Shown in pieces: positions 22,787 through 35,100 of a stretch of 64,000 bases of DNA. The stretch is from Thereva unica (lineage: Eukaryota > Arthropoda > Insecta > Diptera > Therevidae). How positions within the stretch are numbered: the stretch's first letter is position 1; each line of letters begins with the position of its first letter. A model generated the notes under the pieces. The model made no database searches, was not told where the DNA came from, and saw nothing but the letters and a program-made list of their open reading frames with translations. Position numbers and translations under genes: made by a program. The stretch spans positions 110,777,163-110,841,162 of the forward strand of contig OX465284.1 of assembly GCA_949987705.1 (NCBI GenBank), written 5' to 3'.

Positions 22787-23967
22787 GCGGAGAGAGGATG
22801 ACACTGAACTAAAATAATTTCTAAAAAACGACAAAAACAAATGCAACAGCAATACAGAAAAACAGCAACAACAAAATGACATCACTCGATGTAATTCTTC
22901 TAAAAACATTTAATAAAACACATGAAAACTTACAACAACGCTAACAAAGTTAAAAAAAAAAAACTTAATAAAAACAAAAAATTAAATAAAAAAAATAAAT
23001 TAAAAAAAATTACAAAAATTTAAAGTAAACAAAAAAAAATATGTTCATAAAAAAACAATGTGACAAAATTTAAGAATTAACAAAAAAAATTTAAATAAAA
23101 AAAAATTAATTAAGAAAACAAAATTAAATAAAAAAAAGTTGATTAAAAAACAAAAAACAAAAAAAAAATTAAAAATTTAAACATTGCCATTGACTCTTCT
23201 TAATCCAAAAACAAACGCAACTACTACTACTACTACTACTCACCAATACACACAACAACAAAAAACATAAACTCTCAATTGCCCAGGCCCTCTAGGTAGA
23301 TTTAATCTAATGCTATAATTGAAATTAAATAGCGCAACTGTACCGCTAGCACCGCCGGGGCATACCTTTTCCCGAAAAACCGCCAGCAGCGCCGCTACCG
23401 CCGCCAACGACCAATACCACCGCAATCCCAAGGAAATCGGATTAAGTGCGTTTTCCCATCTTCTGTGAAGACGGCAAGACTCACCACCGCCGCCCGCCAC
23501 CAGCCCCCGGAAACCTAAGGAAAAACCAATCCAACCCCCGCCCCCGCGCCCGTCGCCACCTGGGAAAAGCTAACTTTTCCGCCGCTGTGTACCCTGCGCG
23601 CGGACACGTGTGTATATGTGCTGCAGTGCAACAGTGTGTTGATTGCGGTCCTCCTTAACTAAGTTAGAAAAAAAAAATAAATAAATAAAAAAGTGAAAAT
23701 AATAAAGAGGAAAAAAGATAAATAAAAAAAAAAACAACAACACGACGAAAAATGATTACCAATGCATTTGTGCGTTTGTGTGTGCTTTGTTGCCAGTATG
23801 AATCGATCAGTGCAGCAGTGCTTAACAACTGAGCAGTAGTGAGAGAGTGACCTGGTTGGTTGCCTTTCAACCCTCCACCCGTGGCAGCCTAGCGAGAGAG
23901 AGAGGGTGGCGCACGACTGCATCTCCTCGAGCCGCAAGCGACACGAAGTACAAGAAAACACGTCAAG
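22787..23967 (+). other. Probable long 5' leader exon of a signal-peptide gene
   Basis: A textbook acceptor precedes 22787: a T-rich tract, CTAAC branch-like motif and TTTCAG. From there the sequence is low-complexity A-rich (many AAAAACAACAA words), has a (CTA)n tract at about 23219-23240, then a GC-rich block with short upstream frames, and runs into the ATG at 23968. This style is common in fly developmental and neuronal leaders. Several upstream ATGs would lower translation unless the leader is shorter. An internal start of transcription, for instance near the initiator-like TCAGTGC at 23809, is also possible. Confidence 0.4.
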
Positions 23968-24064
23968 ATGCACTTCCTAATTGCAATCATGAACTGTCTC
24001 CCCACCCCGTCACCAGCTGCATCCTGGATTGCACTTGGATTGGGACTCCTGATATCCTTGCCAG
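23968..24064 (+). CDS. First coding exon encoding a signal peptide
   Basis: The ATG (AAGATG context) opens 32 codons that run straight into a consensus donor CAG|GTAAGA in phase 1. The peptide starts MHFLIAIMNCL, has a polar Thr/Ser/Pro stretch, then a strong hydrophobic core (WIALGLGLLISL) and a proline before the splice site. This is a secretory signal peptide with an extended n-region. A phase-1 intron directly after the signal peptide is typical of secreted and cell-surface proteins, notably the immunoglobulin superfamily in insects, but the mature protein is not encoded here. I do not recognise the gene. Downstream exons must lie beyond a long intron that may span much of this window or more. 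Confidence 0.55.
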
Positions 24065-24713
24065 GTAAGAACATACAAACACACTATCCCCCACCCCTTT
24101 ATTATCACAATTTCAGTGGGGCTGCATGCATGCCTATTAGTTAAGTCAACAAAAACGAACGCCCGCTAACCACCCCCGTGCGCCTACACAATCGTGAAAG
24201 AGCATCAGATGGGCCCATAGACACGGGGTGGAAGCGGACGGGGGAGAACAATCGCCGGGTCACAGTGCTCGGGTTTCCTGTGTAGAGAACAGGGCCACCA
24301 AGCGAAGGGGTGGATTACGTGTTGCCACATTAACGATAGCTGAATGTTTTCCCAGCTTTAATGCCTCCCCGCGTGTGTGGGGATTGATTGCCCAAGTGTT
24401 GAGGTGGCTGCTGCCACTCTCCTTCTGATTGCTTCGGGCCAAAGAAATAGGTGAATGATCTGCTTAAGTGATAACAGCTTGCTGATAACTTTTTTGGCTC
24501 TTGTGGATATATAGGCCAGTGCAGTGGGAGTGGGCCACTTAATTGCAAATGACGATTTTTTGTGGGTTTCGTTTTGTTGGAGTTGGGGGGAAAATTGTGG
24601 AAGTTATTAGGTCTGTTTGGGCGACTGCTTCACACAAGGGTGATGGAACACGGTGCAATGAATTGACTTAATTCGGGGTCACCAATAGGGGCGTAAAGTC
24701 GCAAGTAACTTCA
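24065..24713. other. Start of intron, non-coding
   Basis: It begins with the GTAAGA donor. No repeat boundary or coding signature is visible before the MITE at 24714. Confidence 0.4.
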
Positions 24714-25068
24714 AAGGTTCAAACAGAACCAATCCGTTCCGTCCGCTCTGCTCATTTGTTTTTTGTTTTTCTTTGACGTTCCGTCCGCTTGATTGTGGCT
24801 ACCGTCTCGAGGGTGGCCTAAAGAATCAACGTTTATCAGTTACCGAGGCTCGAGACGTCGCCAAAAACCGGCAAGAATGGAAACGGATCGTGAATAGAGT
24901 TCGAGACCCAGCGGCACCGACAGCAGCGTATTCGTTGCGGGGACGTTCTGCTCGGACCGCCAGCTAACGGATCAAAGAAGAAGAAGACCGTATCGTGGAA
25001 AGTTTATGGAAACGTCAAATTTTCAACTTCTAAAAACAGACGAAACGGATTGGTTCTGCTGAAACCTT
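24714..25068. mobile_element. MITE family B copy 2, carrying an RTE tail
   Basis: The left end AGGTTCAAACAGAACCAATC and right end GATTGGTTCTGCTGAAACCT match the 10221 element. Between them lies foreign sequence that ends a retroposon (24800-24990), so this copy took an insertion or was joined to one. About 80 bp of family B sequence remains on the left and about 45 bp on the right. Confidence 0.65.
24800..24990 (+). pseudogene. 3' end of an RTE-like retroposon
   Basis: The + strand frame reads EARDVAKNRQEWKRIVNRVR and ends in a stop, followed by GAAGAAGAAGA. Tails of the form 'A.NR..WR..V' just before a short GAA-type 3' microsatellite are typical of RTE-like ORF2 ends. Only the final 50 codons remain, a 5'-truncated insertion inside a MITE. 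Confidence 0.55.
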
Positions 25069-25071
25069 AAA

Positions 25072-25240
25072 GCCGCGTTTACATCCCAAAGTCAACGTGA
25101 AAGTGCACTTTGAAGCTCGTTTATCGCACAGAAATTTGTATGCTTTTTTCTCTGTTTTGAAACTTTCGTGCAACAGAGAAAAAAAGCATAAAAGAGCTTC
25201 AAAGTGCACTTTCACGTTGACTTTGCGATGTAAACGTGGC
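25072..25240. mobile_element. Palindromic MITE with GCCGCGTTTACATC ends
   Basis: Left GCCGCGTTTACATCCCAAAG and right GATGTAAACGTGGC-type ends are inverted copies. The symmetry continues through GTCAACGTGAAAGTGCACTT and GAGCTTC to a central AT-rich loop, so nearly the whole 169 bp folds back. It is directly adjacent to the family B element. Confidence 0.75.
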
Positions 25241-25249
25241 GTAAGGTCC

Positions 25250-25750
25250 GCGACACACATATCCGCACCGCATCCACACCGTGGGTCGGACGATAAATTT
25301 TGAATGCAGGATTTGTTTTTGGGCAAAAAGGCTCTATTAGCCAGTAGTATTCGTCTAGTTATTTCTTCCTGTTCATCGTTTCTTTTTGTAATTGTAGACC
25401 CAAGGTAGACTGTTTTATCGACTACTTCTAGGATTATGTTCGGCGATAGTTATATTTTTTCCCATTCTAAACCTTCCAGCTCTGGATTGTTGCATCACCT
25501 TTGTTTTTTTTCGTTGGTGTTCATCCCTATGTCCTTTGCCACCTCTCCTAATTCGACATAGACTTCTTTGGCTGCCAAGAAACACCTTCCCACGATGTTC
25601 ACGTCATTCGCATATCCAAGTAGTTGTACAGACTGCGTTGCTATAGATGCACTTCTCTGTACTGACGTTTTTCTTATCTCCCGTTCTAGGACCAGGTTGA
25701 AAAACATGGGGGCTACTCCATCTTCTTGTCTAGGACCTTGTCGCACTTCA
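25250..25750 (-). pseudogene. RTE-like RT fragment with YAND in place of YADD
   Basis: The - strand reads RQGPRQEDGVAPMFFNLVLE, then VQLLGYANDVNIVG, EVAKDIGMN and a following 'YLGSTIT'-like segment after frameshifts. This is the RT palm around motif C plus the connecting domain; the second catalytic Asp is changed to Asn. It ends at a truncated MITE end near 25250. Confidence 0.65.
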
Positions 25751-27000
25751 AACTCTTCTGTTACATTACTAATTTATGTGCTTACAACAAAAATTTACAA
25801 GTAAACGTCAATCCCTTTTGACAGTTTTGAGCTGTGCTACATTTTAGCCAAGTCAAAAACCAGAAATAATTTAGGTAACATCGCTAAAACAATTACTGTT
25901 TATACCGTTGCTAACATGCCTGCATACAGTTAAAGTAACTTGAACCTAAACACGCCTATTGATAGGCTAAGAATGAAGTTTGCGTTGGGAATTGAGTCAA
26001 TGCGTTGAATTGTGTATCAACAGAGTGAAAGCACTCGCCGAACAGACCTATTATGATAACAGTTAAAAGTCATTAATGAAATCGTAGGTCGTGTGCCATT
26101 TCATGTTTCAATTTGTTCAAAAAACTAATTTCAACCTGATAATTTGATTAACGTAGATTTGCTCTTTAGTTATGATTTATTTCTAGCTTTTCAGTTGACA
26201 GCTTGCTCATATTTCCATTGACAAGTTAATTAATTGTTAAACAGAAAATCCGAACGTTAGAATAATTGAATATGCAAAAGAAGGAAGCTACATTAAATGT
26301 TTTTCCGAATTTCCGCGGAAATATGAAATTACGAAATCTCACAGGCAGATGGCATTAGTTTTTAAAACTCAAGAGCGAATTCTGTTTAAAAGTTGATGAG
26401 AGTTTCTCGGAATTAAATAATATTTAATAAAATGATCTTCTCTGACAGAATACACCGTAAGTAAATGCATAAACAAACAGATTTTAGCCACAAAAATGAT
26501 TTTTTTGGTTGGTGGTTCAGCGAATTAACGGTATAGGTAAAATATTTCATTGATTTGGAAATCATGGAAGTCTTTTAGTAAGAGCTGTCATTTTGAAGTA
26601 TGCGCCATTTTTGAACTGTCAACATAAAACTGTCATTACGATGACAAGTAAAAACTAGGAACTTTAGAAATGGATATGGATTTATGCACGCTCGTAAAAT
26701 GAATTGAAATAGTGCAAATTCACTACAAAAATGGTGAATAGGTCCGTAAAATTCGGATTGTTTGTGATCATCATTAAGCGCGGGTATTGAATAAGTAATT
26801 TCGAACTTCTCAGATATGTTACTGATGTAACAATTCCAACGCGTTTTCGTTCGGCCAAGTCAGCTGAAAATATCGTCCAAACCGCAATTATTACAAGAAT
26901 TGAAGTCTAGAGCCTGAAAAAATATATGTCCAAATAAGAACCAGCATTCGTGTGCACCATCTAAGTCAAAAATAGTATCCCCAATTCATTCAATAGCCAT
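25751..27000. other. AT-rich non-coding stretch
   Basis: It includes the inverted partner (26575-26665) of the 17.85 kb repeat. No coding signature is recognised elsewhere. Confidence 0.35.
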
Positions 27001-27390
27001 TGGTAAAGCTCCTGAAGCAGGCGATATCCTGGCAAAATTGTTGAAAGCCGACTCAACCTTTATAGCACATTCTCTATCTAATCTTGAAACTAGCATGGGA
27101 CACCTTTCCGGAGGGACGTATTACCCCCTTAAGAATCATAGTGGAGTAGTCGACTGAAATAGGATCCTCCCTTTACCTTACTGAAAATTGCCTGACAGCT
27201 TTGAGGTGAGCACAGGAGTACCACAAGGATGCCTACTATCGCCACTACTCTTTTTTATAGTAATAAACGACATTATTATCATCGCTCCAGATAGTAGAAC
27301 AGATGGCCTGCAATGGGGATTGCTAGATTGCTTTAAGGATCTCGACAACGCAGATGTTATCTGCTTCCCGTCGAGTCGGAACACCTAAAA
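27001..27390 (+). pseudogene. RTE-like RT fragment, + strand
   Basis: The first part reads APEAGDILAKLLKADSTFIA (the 'GKA.GPDGIPAELLKA' region, decayed). After a short gap come FEVSTGVPQGCLLSPLLFFI and LKDLDNADVICF-like sequence, where YADD has become NADV. The protein words match the - strand element at 10.9-11.3 kb closely (same VPQGCLLSPLLF and GLQWGLLD blocks), so both come from the same family. Confidence 0.65.
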
Positions 27391-28139
27391 CAACGTGGAG
27401 GAGTAGGCCTATTAGTAGAGGCTGCAATAACTGGAAGATCCTGATCGGAGTTTAGAGCTGTCACACAAAACAGAATCTGCTGGAAGGCAACTGTTTCCAA
27501 CCTATGTCTCATAACAGGTTAAAGAAGCATAACCCACTCAGTTTAATGTGGGTGTATCATTTCTGGCTGGCCTATCCCTTCTTTACACCCTAGGCGTGAC
27601 AATAAGAAAATAAATGGGATGCAATTAGGATATTGGAGGTTGATTTGCTTTGGAGTCGCATTTTGCCATATGTTGTTGCTGTCGCTGTGAGGATTTAGCG
27701 GCTCCAAAAGTGCAATATCTAGAGTCACTTTGGTTTTGTAGCGGGCGATGTGACGGAATGTAACTCCAAAGCAGGTCAACCTCTAGTGTGGAGCTGCACC
27801 ACTTTTGCATTGAGCGACACATTTGTTGCGAGAGTCCAGGACCGGATTCCGGTTGTAGAGCCTTTTAATAAATAATAGCATAACAGGGCATTAGAGCAAG
27901 TGTTTCTTGCCAAAGTTGCTTCCACGGTGTTTCGCCAGCTACGCCAGCCTTTCTTAAGTTGGTTACCTCAGGGTTTCTGCGTCGATGAGGGGACATTGCA
28001 AGTTTGGCGGGGGGCACTTTGGGACATGGGATTTTCCTGATCCTAAGCTATGCCCGACCAAACTTGCCGCCAATATCATAGGGGCGCGCAGCAACCCCAA
28101 CGAATCTGGGCTGCTCTGACCCCTACCCCAACTTAGCAA
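27391..28139. other. Non-coding, with a weak fold-back at about 27640-27785
   Basis: GGAGGTTGATTTGCTTTGGAG and its approximate reverse complement CTCCAAAGCAGGTCAACCTC lie about 110 bp apart, so a small fold-back element is possible. The remainder shows only chance frames. Confidence 0.4.
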
Positions 28140-28700
28140 TATCCTTCCCAAAACTCCCTTGGACAGCAACTAGCTGTGGTCAGGAGATTTTCCGGATATA
28201 CACATCGCAAGAACGTCCATTCTGTCACTTTTTGCCATTTGATCGGACTTCTTTTCTGAAGGGTTTTCAGTCGGATTCTTAAACCGTATGCCCGGAGCCT
28301 TCACCTTTTCGCCGAGTTATTGTGGTCTGGAGCAGATAACTATGATAGGATCTAACTACCTTCTTATTAAGTAAAACGGCATTCTTCTCTTCCTCGAGGG
28401 CGATGAAGAGCTCAGCAGCTTCTACACGGGAATACCCAGCTTCCAGAATTCGTCGTCTACAAGCGGACGCAGGTGGGCCTCTAAGGAGATTTTCTTCTAA
28501 TGAAGGAGTGATCTAAGCGCAGTCCACCGTGGTTCGTGGACTCAGTCTGCCCTCCTTGAAGAGGTATGCCGAAAATTTTCCTTCATTGGAGCCACATTCG
28601 GCACCCTACTCTATGTGTTCAGAAATATCCAACTGGCCTTGCAGGTCGTCCTGTTAGAAGATATGAAAGCCCAAGAAGTGTTTCGAACTTTGAGAGGTGG
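28140..28700 (-). repeat. Decayed repeat shared with 47640-47880
   Basis: Words such as CGCAAGNACGTCCATTCTG and CGGACTTCTTTTCTGAAGG occur here and near 47.7 kb in the same order and orientation. The second copy sits just upstream of an LOA-like endonuclease start, so both may be ORF1 remnants of an LOA-type element on the - strand. That is an inference from position. Confidence 0.4.
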
Positions 28701-28911
28701 TAAGGTTTTTTGAAAAAAAAAAAAAAAAAAAAAAGCGAAATCAAAATTTTATTTTTTGCTCGAAATTTTTTTCGCATTCATTTTGGCGCCCCTTACCACC
28801 TGGCGCCTAGAGCGACCGCTCCATTCGCTCTACGCTAGGGCCGGCGCAGATCGTAAGGCGCCTTAAGCCCATTATAGTTGAGACTAATAGCAAAACAACC
28901 CTTAAATGAAG
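28701..28911. other. Poly(A) run and GC-rich repeat end
   Basis: A run of about 22 A at 28713-28734 is followed by a GC-rich GGCGCC..GCGCCT block of the kind found at ends of some DNA elements. No coding content. Confidence 0.35.
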
Positions 28912-29037
28912 GGCCCTATTCTGATTCTCACTTTCACGGCGAGTGACTACCCAAGACACAATTTTACATTACACTTTTTATTTGAAAATGTGTCTTGGAT
29001 TGTCACTCGCCGTGAAAGTGAGAATCAGAATAGGGCC
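28912..29037. mobile_element. Near-perfect palindromic MITE
   Basis: Left GGCCCTATTCTGATTCTCAC and right GTGAGAATCAGAATAGGGCC are perfect mirror images. Symmetry goes on through the TTTCACGGCGAGTGAC arm to about 50 bp, leaving a short AT-rich loop. It is 126 bp and non-coding. It lies just beyond the truncated 3' side of the BEL/Pao element. Confidence 0.85.
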
Positions 29038-29197
29038 AGAAACTCAATCGCAACGTAAATGTCAAGTCCGACGAATTCAAGAATCAAGGCCATTAATCAA
29101 TTGAGGTTCAATAGAAGCCAAATATTGATTTCTATCCATTTGCCAGGAAACTGCAAAAATTCTATAACATAACTCAATCATTTGCTTCTATCCGAGT

Positions 29198-32100
29198 TTA
29201 CTTGTATATCGTGTTGAGACGTCCGTGTTTGGTATCTGTTACAATCGATAGGATGTTTCTTTGTATCTGCTGGAAGCTTATTATGTTTAGCGTAATCAGA
29301 ATGGCAGCAGAAGTGAATGTTTGAGATACCATGAGCGTTTGTTGGGAATCATTCATAGCGTTGGTAATTGCTTCGAAATGACGTTCGACTGTGTGGAACT
29401 GATTCTGTATAGTGTCGTGATTCTTGTTGAAGACATTTAGAGAACTCTCTATAATTGTAGTTTGATTTCTCAAGAGTTCGCGAAGAAGTGTTTCGTTTTC
29501 GTTTATACCACTGATTTGTTCTTCAAGGTTTCTAGCGTATTCCTGGTCAAGAATTCCGAATAATTTATTTGCTATAGTTCCAACTATTTCTAATGGAGCT
29601 CTCTTACTTCGAGTCGTTGTCTTCTCATTTTGCTGATAGAGAACTTCGTTTATATGTTCTGATTCCAGAATGTGGTGGTGTAGTTGTCTAATTGTGGCAC
29701 TACATAACTGTTGAGATGTATCTTGCTTTATCGTCCCATTGCATAGTTCTGAGAGTCTTCTTACGGATTTTTTAAGGCCGCTGAATTCCTTCCAATAAGT
29801 GGAGAGGTCGTAATAGACCAGTAGGTTCCATTCGCTTGTGTATAAATTCAGCTGTCCTACGTCATCGAAGTAGATCCCTTCTTGGTTTTTGAATCTTGTT
29901 ATGTTGTACGGCGACCGTGCATCCTCCCCACCGACTATGAGGAAGAATAACGCCAAAATCATCAAGTACGCGATACTGTTTGTGTTGAAAGTTCTTGCGG
30001 GAGCTGATGTAGACGTTCTTTCGTTGCGTTTGGGCTGCTTTTTGTAGTCTTGTGTTAGGGGCTCTTGGCTTGATCGTTTTCGTGTATCTTGCTTCCCTGT
30101 TCGTGTAGTTTTCATATCATTGTTATGTGGTTCGTTGGTCTCGTTGTCATCTTGCTCGATAGGCGATGTTGCGACTTCCACATCAACATTTGCTTCCTTC
30201 TTGTTATCGCTTACTGGAAGCAATGAGAGCTTGGTTATCGGCCTGCGCATTTTGCCATTTTTAGTCTGTAACGTCACGACTCGCGTTAATCCATCTGCAC
30301 CTGGATGTATCTCTATCACTCGACCCAACGCCCAGCGGGATGGTGGGAGCTGTTCGTCTTTAATGAGAACGAGATTCCCTTCTGTTATAGAGGGATTTTC
30401 CTTGGTCCATTTGGGTCGGAACTGAAGACGTCCAATGTATTCAATGGACCATTTCCTCCAAAATTCTTGGTGCATTCGTTGGACACGATCCCACCTTGTC
30501 AGCAAGCTTGGCCTGTCATCCAATTGATTTCGATCCGGAACAGTGAGTAATGGTGAACCAGTGAGAAAGTGACCTGGCGTGAGGGCATCTAAGCTTTCTG
30601 GATCTTCAGTTAGTGGGCATAGCGGACGTGAGTTTAAGCATGCTTCAATTTGCGTCATCAACGTACACATTTCCTCATATGTCAGTCTCGCTTCTCCTAC
30701 TACTCTTCGTATATGATGTTTGATTGATTTAACACCAGCCTCCCATAAGCCTCCAAAATGTGGAGATGATGGTGGAATGAAGTGCCATTGTGTTCCGGTT
30801 TCTTGTAAGGCTTGGTTGACATCGGATTTGTAGGACTGTTGTTTATGAAGGTCAGTGATTACCTTACTCGCCCCAACGAAGTTTGTGGCGTTATCACTGT
30901 AGAGGTGAGCTATTGGTCCTCTTCTGCCTGTGAAACGTCTGAAGGCGGCAATGAATGCAGCAGAAGTTAGTTCGGTGACTATCTCTATGTGTATCGCCTT
31001 TGTAGCGAGACAGATGAAGATTGCGATGTAGCCCTTGCGTGTTTTCTGACCTCTAGCCCTGTCCAATAATAAATCAAAGGGTCCAGCATAATCAACTCCA
31101 GAATGTGTGAATGGTGGACTGGTAATGACCCTGGCTTTTGGTAGCATGCCCATCATTTGTTGTGACATTTGTGCTTTATAACGATGACAAATGACACATT
31201 TATGAATGTGGCCCTTTACTGCCTTGGGTCCATTGAGAATCCAAAATCTTTGTCTTATCACCTGGTGGGTTAATGAATTTCCTCCGTGAAGCGTATCCTT
31301 GTGTGCTTTGTTGATTATGAGAGCAGTCAGCTCGCTCTTGTATGGTAATATTATTGGGTGTTTTCCATCGTATGATAACTGTGCGTTTTCTAGACGACCT
31401 CCAACCCTGAGGATTCCATCCTTATCGATGAATGGAGTAAGACTTAGTATTCGACTTTGCTTAGGAAGTTCTTTCTTCTTTAACAGTTTCGTTATATCAT
31501 CCTTAAAATGTGATTCTTGGGTAACCTTTATCAGCAATAGTAGAGCAGCATCAATTTCTTTGATTGTTAATGGAGCGATAATTCTTAATGCTCTTTGAGT
31601 TTTCAAGTTTGTGACGAAGCGAGTACAGTATGCTATTATACGTTGAAGTTTGCTTAGAGATGAGTGATTCTTCATTAGTGTCTCTAAGATATTTTCGCTG
31701 TCTGTAGTTATCGTGGCTACCGTTATATGTTTTTCTTCTAAGTCTGTTTGTGGTAGTTTCGTTGACGGGAATTCAATTTTCTGTTCCTTTAGCCAATGTG
31801 GTCCCTCCCACCAGATCTTGTAGTCGTTCAGGAGGGCAGGATAAATCCCTCGTGATGCCACATCTGCAGGATTTTCTTGTGACTTCACATGAAACCATTT
31901 GCTGCTATCGGTCTGTGCTTGAATTTCAGCTACTCTGTTTCCTACGAATGTTTTCCATTTATGAGGGTCTTCCTGTATCCAAGCAAGAACAATTGTGGAG
32001 TCTGTCCATGCGAAGTATGGAATATTTTCGATTTCTAGGCTGTCTCTAACCTCCTTCAGTCGATTCGCTAGCAGTGTTGCACCGCATAGTTCCAGTCGTG

Positions 32101-35100
32101 GCAGTGATAGCTTGGATTCTAGTGGGGCAACCTTCGTTTTGGCAGTGAGTAGATTTGATGAGACCGTTCCACCTTGTATGATTCGAATGTAGACGGCTGC
32201 ACTATATGCTCTCTCAGATGCATCTGAGAATCCATGTAGCTCACATACGCCAATTCTTCCTAAGTATCCGACCCACCTAGGGATTTCGATTCGTTGCAGA
32301 GCTGGTAATTCATTCAGTATTCTGCTCCAAATCTGCACTATATTCTGTGGTAGAGCTTCGTCCCAGGAGGATTTCTGGATCCAAATATCTTGTAGCAAAA
32401 GTTTAATTTTGATGGTTACTGGAGAGATAAGTCCGATTGGATCAAAGATTTTTGCAGCCTCGGATAGTATATTGCGCTTTGTTGCTGCACGCTCTGGGTG
32501 TATGGTGATTTGAATCCGGAATTTGTCTGTGGTTGGGTTCCAGTATAATCCCAACGCCTTAATTGTCTTTTCTTGATCGAAGTCACGATCAGTTGCGGCT
32601 TCTCGTAAATCCCATGGTATGTGCTTCATCAAGTTTCTGTTATTACTTGACCACTTTCTTAACTTAAAACCACCACCGTCAAGCAGTTTGATCAATTGAT
32701 CGCTTGCAATAGCTGCTTCTTCTAGTGAGTTTCCTCCAGATACCACATCATCAACGTATGTATCATGTAGTATTATATGAGATGCTCTAGGATATTTGCT
32801 TTCGTCATCCTTGGCCAGCTGCTGAAGAGTTCGGATTGCTAGATATGGCGCTGATGCGGTTCCGTAAGTGACGGTTGTTAACTTGTATTCACGAATTGGG
32901 TCTTTGGGCGATTCTCTCCACAGTATTCGTTGGTAGCCTTGATCTCGAACATCGATTCTGATCTGGCGGTACATCTTTTCGATATCTGCGGTAAATACGA
33001 TCTTGTGTTTCCTCCATCTAAGCAAGATTGACAGTAATTTCTGTTGTATTTGTGGGCCGACCATCATGAGTTCGTTTAAGCTTTTCGTATTAGTCCGTTT
33101 GGCTGAGGCATCAAATACAACTCTTAGTTTTGTCGTAGTGCTGTCTTGCTTTAGTACGGCGTGGTGTGGCAAGTAATATGTCCCCTGCAGAGTATCCTCA
33201 GTTGGTACCATGTGTCCTAGACGTAGGTATTCGTTCATGAAGTCCTTATACATGACCTCAAATGTGTGGTTATTTTTAAATTTCCGTTCCATTTGGAATA
33301 GTCGTACGAGGGCTAGTTCTCTTGTACGGTGCAGGTTTTCAGCTTCGTCAGGATTTTCTCGAAATGGAATTCTGACTGTATATCGACCGTCAGAGTTTCG
33401 CTTATGTGTCGTTCTGAAGTGTGTTTCACAGGCAATCTCCTCGCTTGTCATGATTGGCTCGCGATGGAGTTCCTCCACCTCCCAAAATTTGCGAAGGTCC
33501 TTGTTGATATCTATTTCTGATATCATGCAGTGTAATCCTGTATTGCTTTTACTATTTGTTTTAATTTCACCAGATAGAATCCAACCCAGTTTCGTCTTTT
33601 GTGCAATTGGAGACCCTTCGGATCCGAGTAGAACTTTCTTCATCATGATCTTTCCTAGAACTCCAACTCCAAGGATTACATCGATTCGTCCTGGTGTGTC
33701 GAAATGAGGATCTGCTAGTCTTAAGTTCCGTGTATGTTCCCATACCGTTGGTGTTACTTTCTCTGATGGTAAAACTCTAGTTAACTTCTTGAGTATAAGT
33801 GCCGTGGTTACAAGCTCGAACTTTGAAGCGAATCTTGGTTTTATTGTTAATTCTACACAAGTGCGGATGGTTCCCAATTTTACTTGTCCAACTACAGTCA
33901 AGACTCTATTAGTTTCTAATTTTGGTACTCCCAGTCTCTGTACTGCGTCTTCAGTTATGAAAGAGCCTTGAGAGCCTTGATCTATCAGTGCTCTTAATGC
34001 GATGACCTGACCACTTTTTGTGGATGCATGGATGACTGCTGTAGGAAGCATCTCAGTGCATGGTCCGTTGGTTGCTGCTGTGTAAGTACCAACTTCAGTA
34101 GAGTTCGATGGTTGGCCTTTATTATTAGCTGGTTTATCGGCTTCAGGCGGGGCGTTTGTTGAGGTTGGATGAAGAAGTGTATGATGTTTCTTCTTACACA
34201 CTTTGCACAGTCTCCAGCTTTTGCATGTATTTGTCATATGCCCCTTGACCAAGCAATTGGTACAAAGACTTGATTTTCGTACTGCATCATTTCTTTGTTG
34301 GACAGACATTTTCGCTAGTTTCTCACAGGAGTATATTTTATGATTTCCCTTGCAGATTGGACAGAGATTTTGCATTGCGATGGAGCCATGATGTATTTTT
34401 AACTCCTTGCCCTTCCAGGGCGTAACCTTTTGTTTGGTCGGACCTTGCTTTAAGTCCTCGATAGGGTCGATCACTTCTAAGGTGTAGAACCGCCTTTCCA
34501 AGAACTCGATTAATTGGCTAACGTTCTCTACTTCTCTTGGATCTTTTAAAGACTGTTCATATAGATTGCGGCTTTCCCTGTCCAGCTTCTGTGTAAGTAG
34601 GAATACTATGAGTGGATCCCAATTCGATGTGTCAATCCCAAGGTTTCTGAGTGCTTGCAGACACTCTGTTGTAGTGTCGTGGAGTCTTTTGAGGCCCTGC
34701 TGGGATTCTTTATTGAGAGCTGGTTGATTCAGAAGGATGCGTAGTTGAGCGTTTACTAGGGCTCTTTCGTTTTGATATCGCTTGTTGAGGATCTTCCAGG
34801 CGGTATCAAAGTTTTCCTGCGTAATTTGTAGATGGTCCACTAGTTCACTTGGTTCACCCGTCAGATTTGCTTTCAAGTAGAATAGTTTCTCAGTGTTGCT
34901 CAGATTCGTGTCATTTCGAATTAACTCGGTGAATATATTTTTAAATGTTGGCCATTTTAAATAGTCACCATCAAATGTTGGGACATCTATCGGCTTTATT
35001 TTCATTTTGTTTCTTCCACCGTTGTTAATGTGTACTTGTGTTGGTGGACCGTCTGCTTGTTGATTCAGTTTTTCTTGAATTTTAATCTGGATGTCCTGGT

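Noticed and set aside
28912..29200. 3' LTR of the BEL/Pao element
   Set aside because: No sequence matching the 35869-36224 LTR was found between the end of the frame and the neighbouring MITE.
30120..33971. + strand frames of 60-165 codons inside the BEL/Pao element
   Set aside because: Shadows of the 2152-codon - strand polyprotein.
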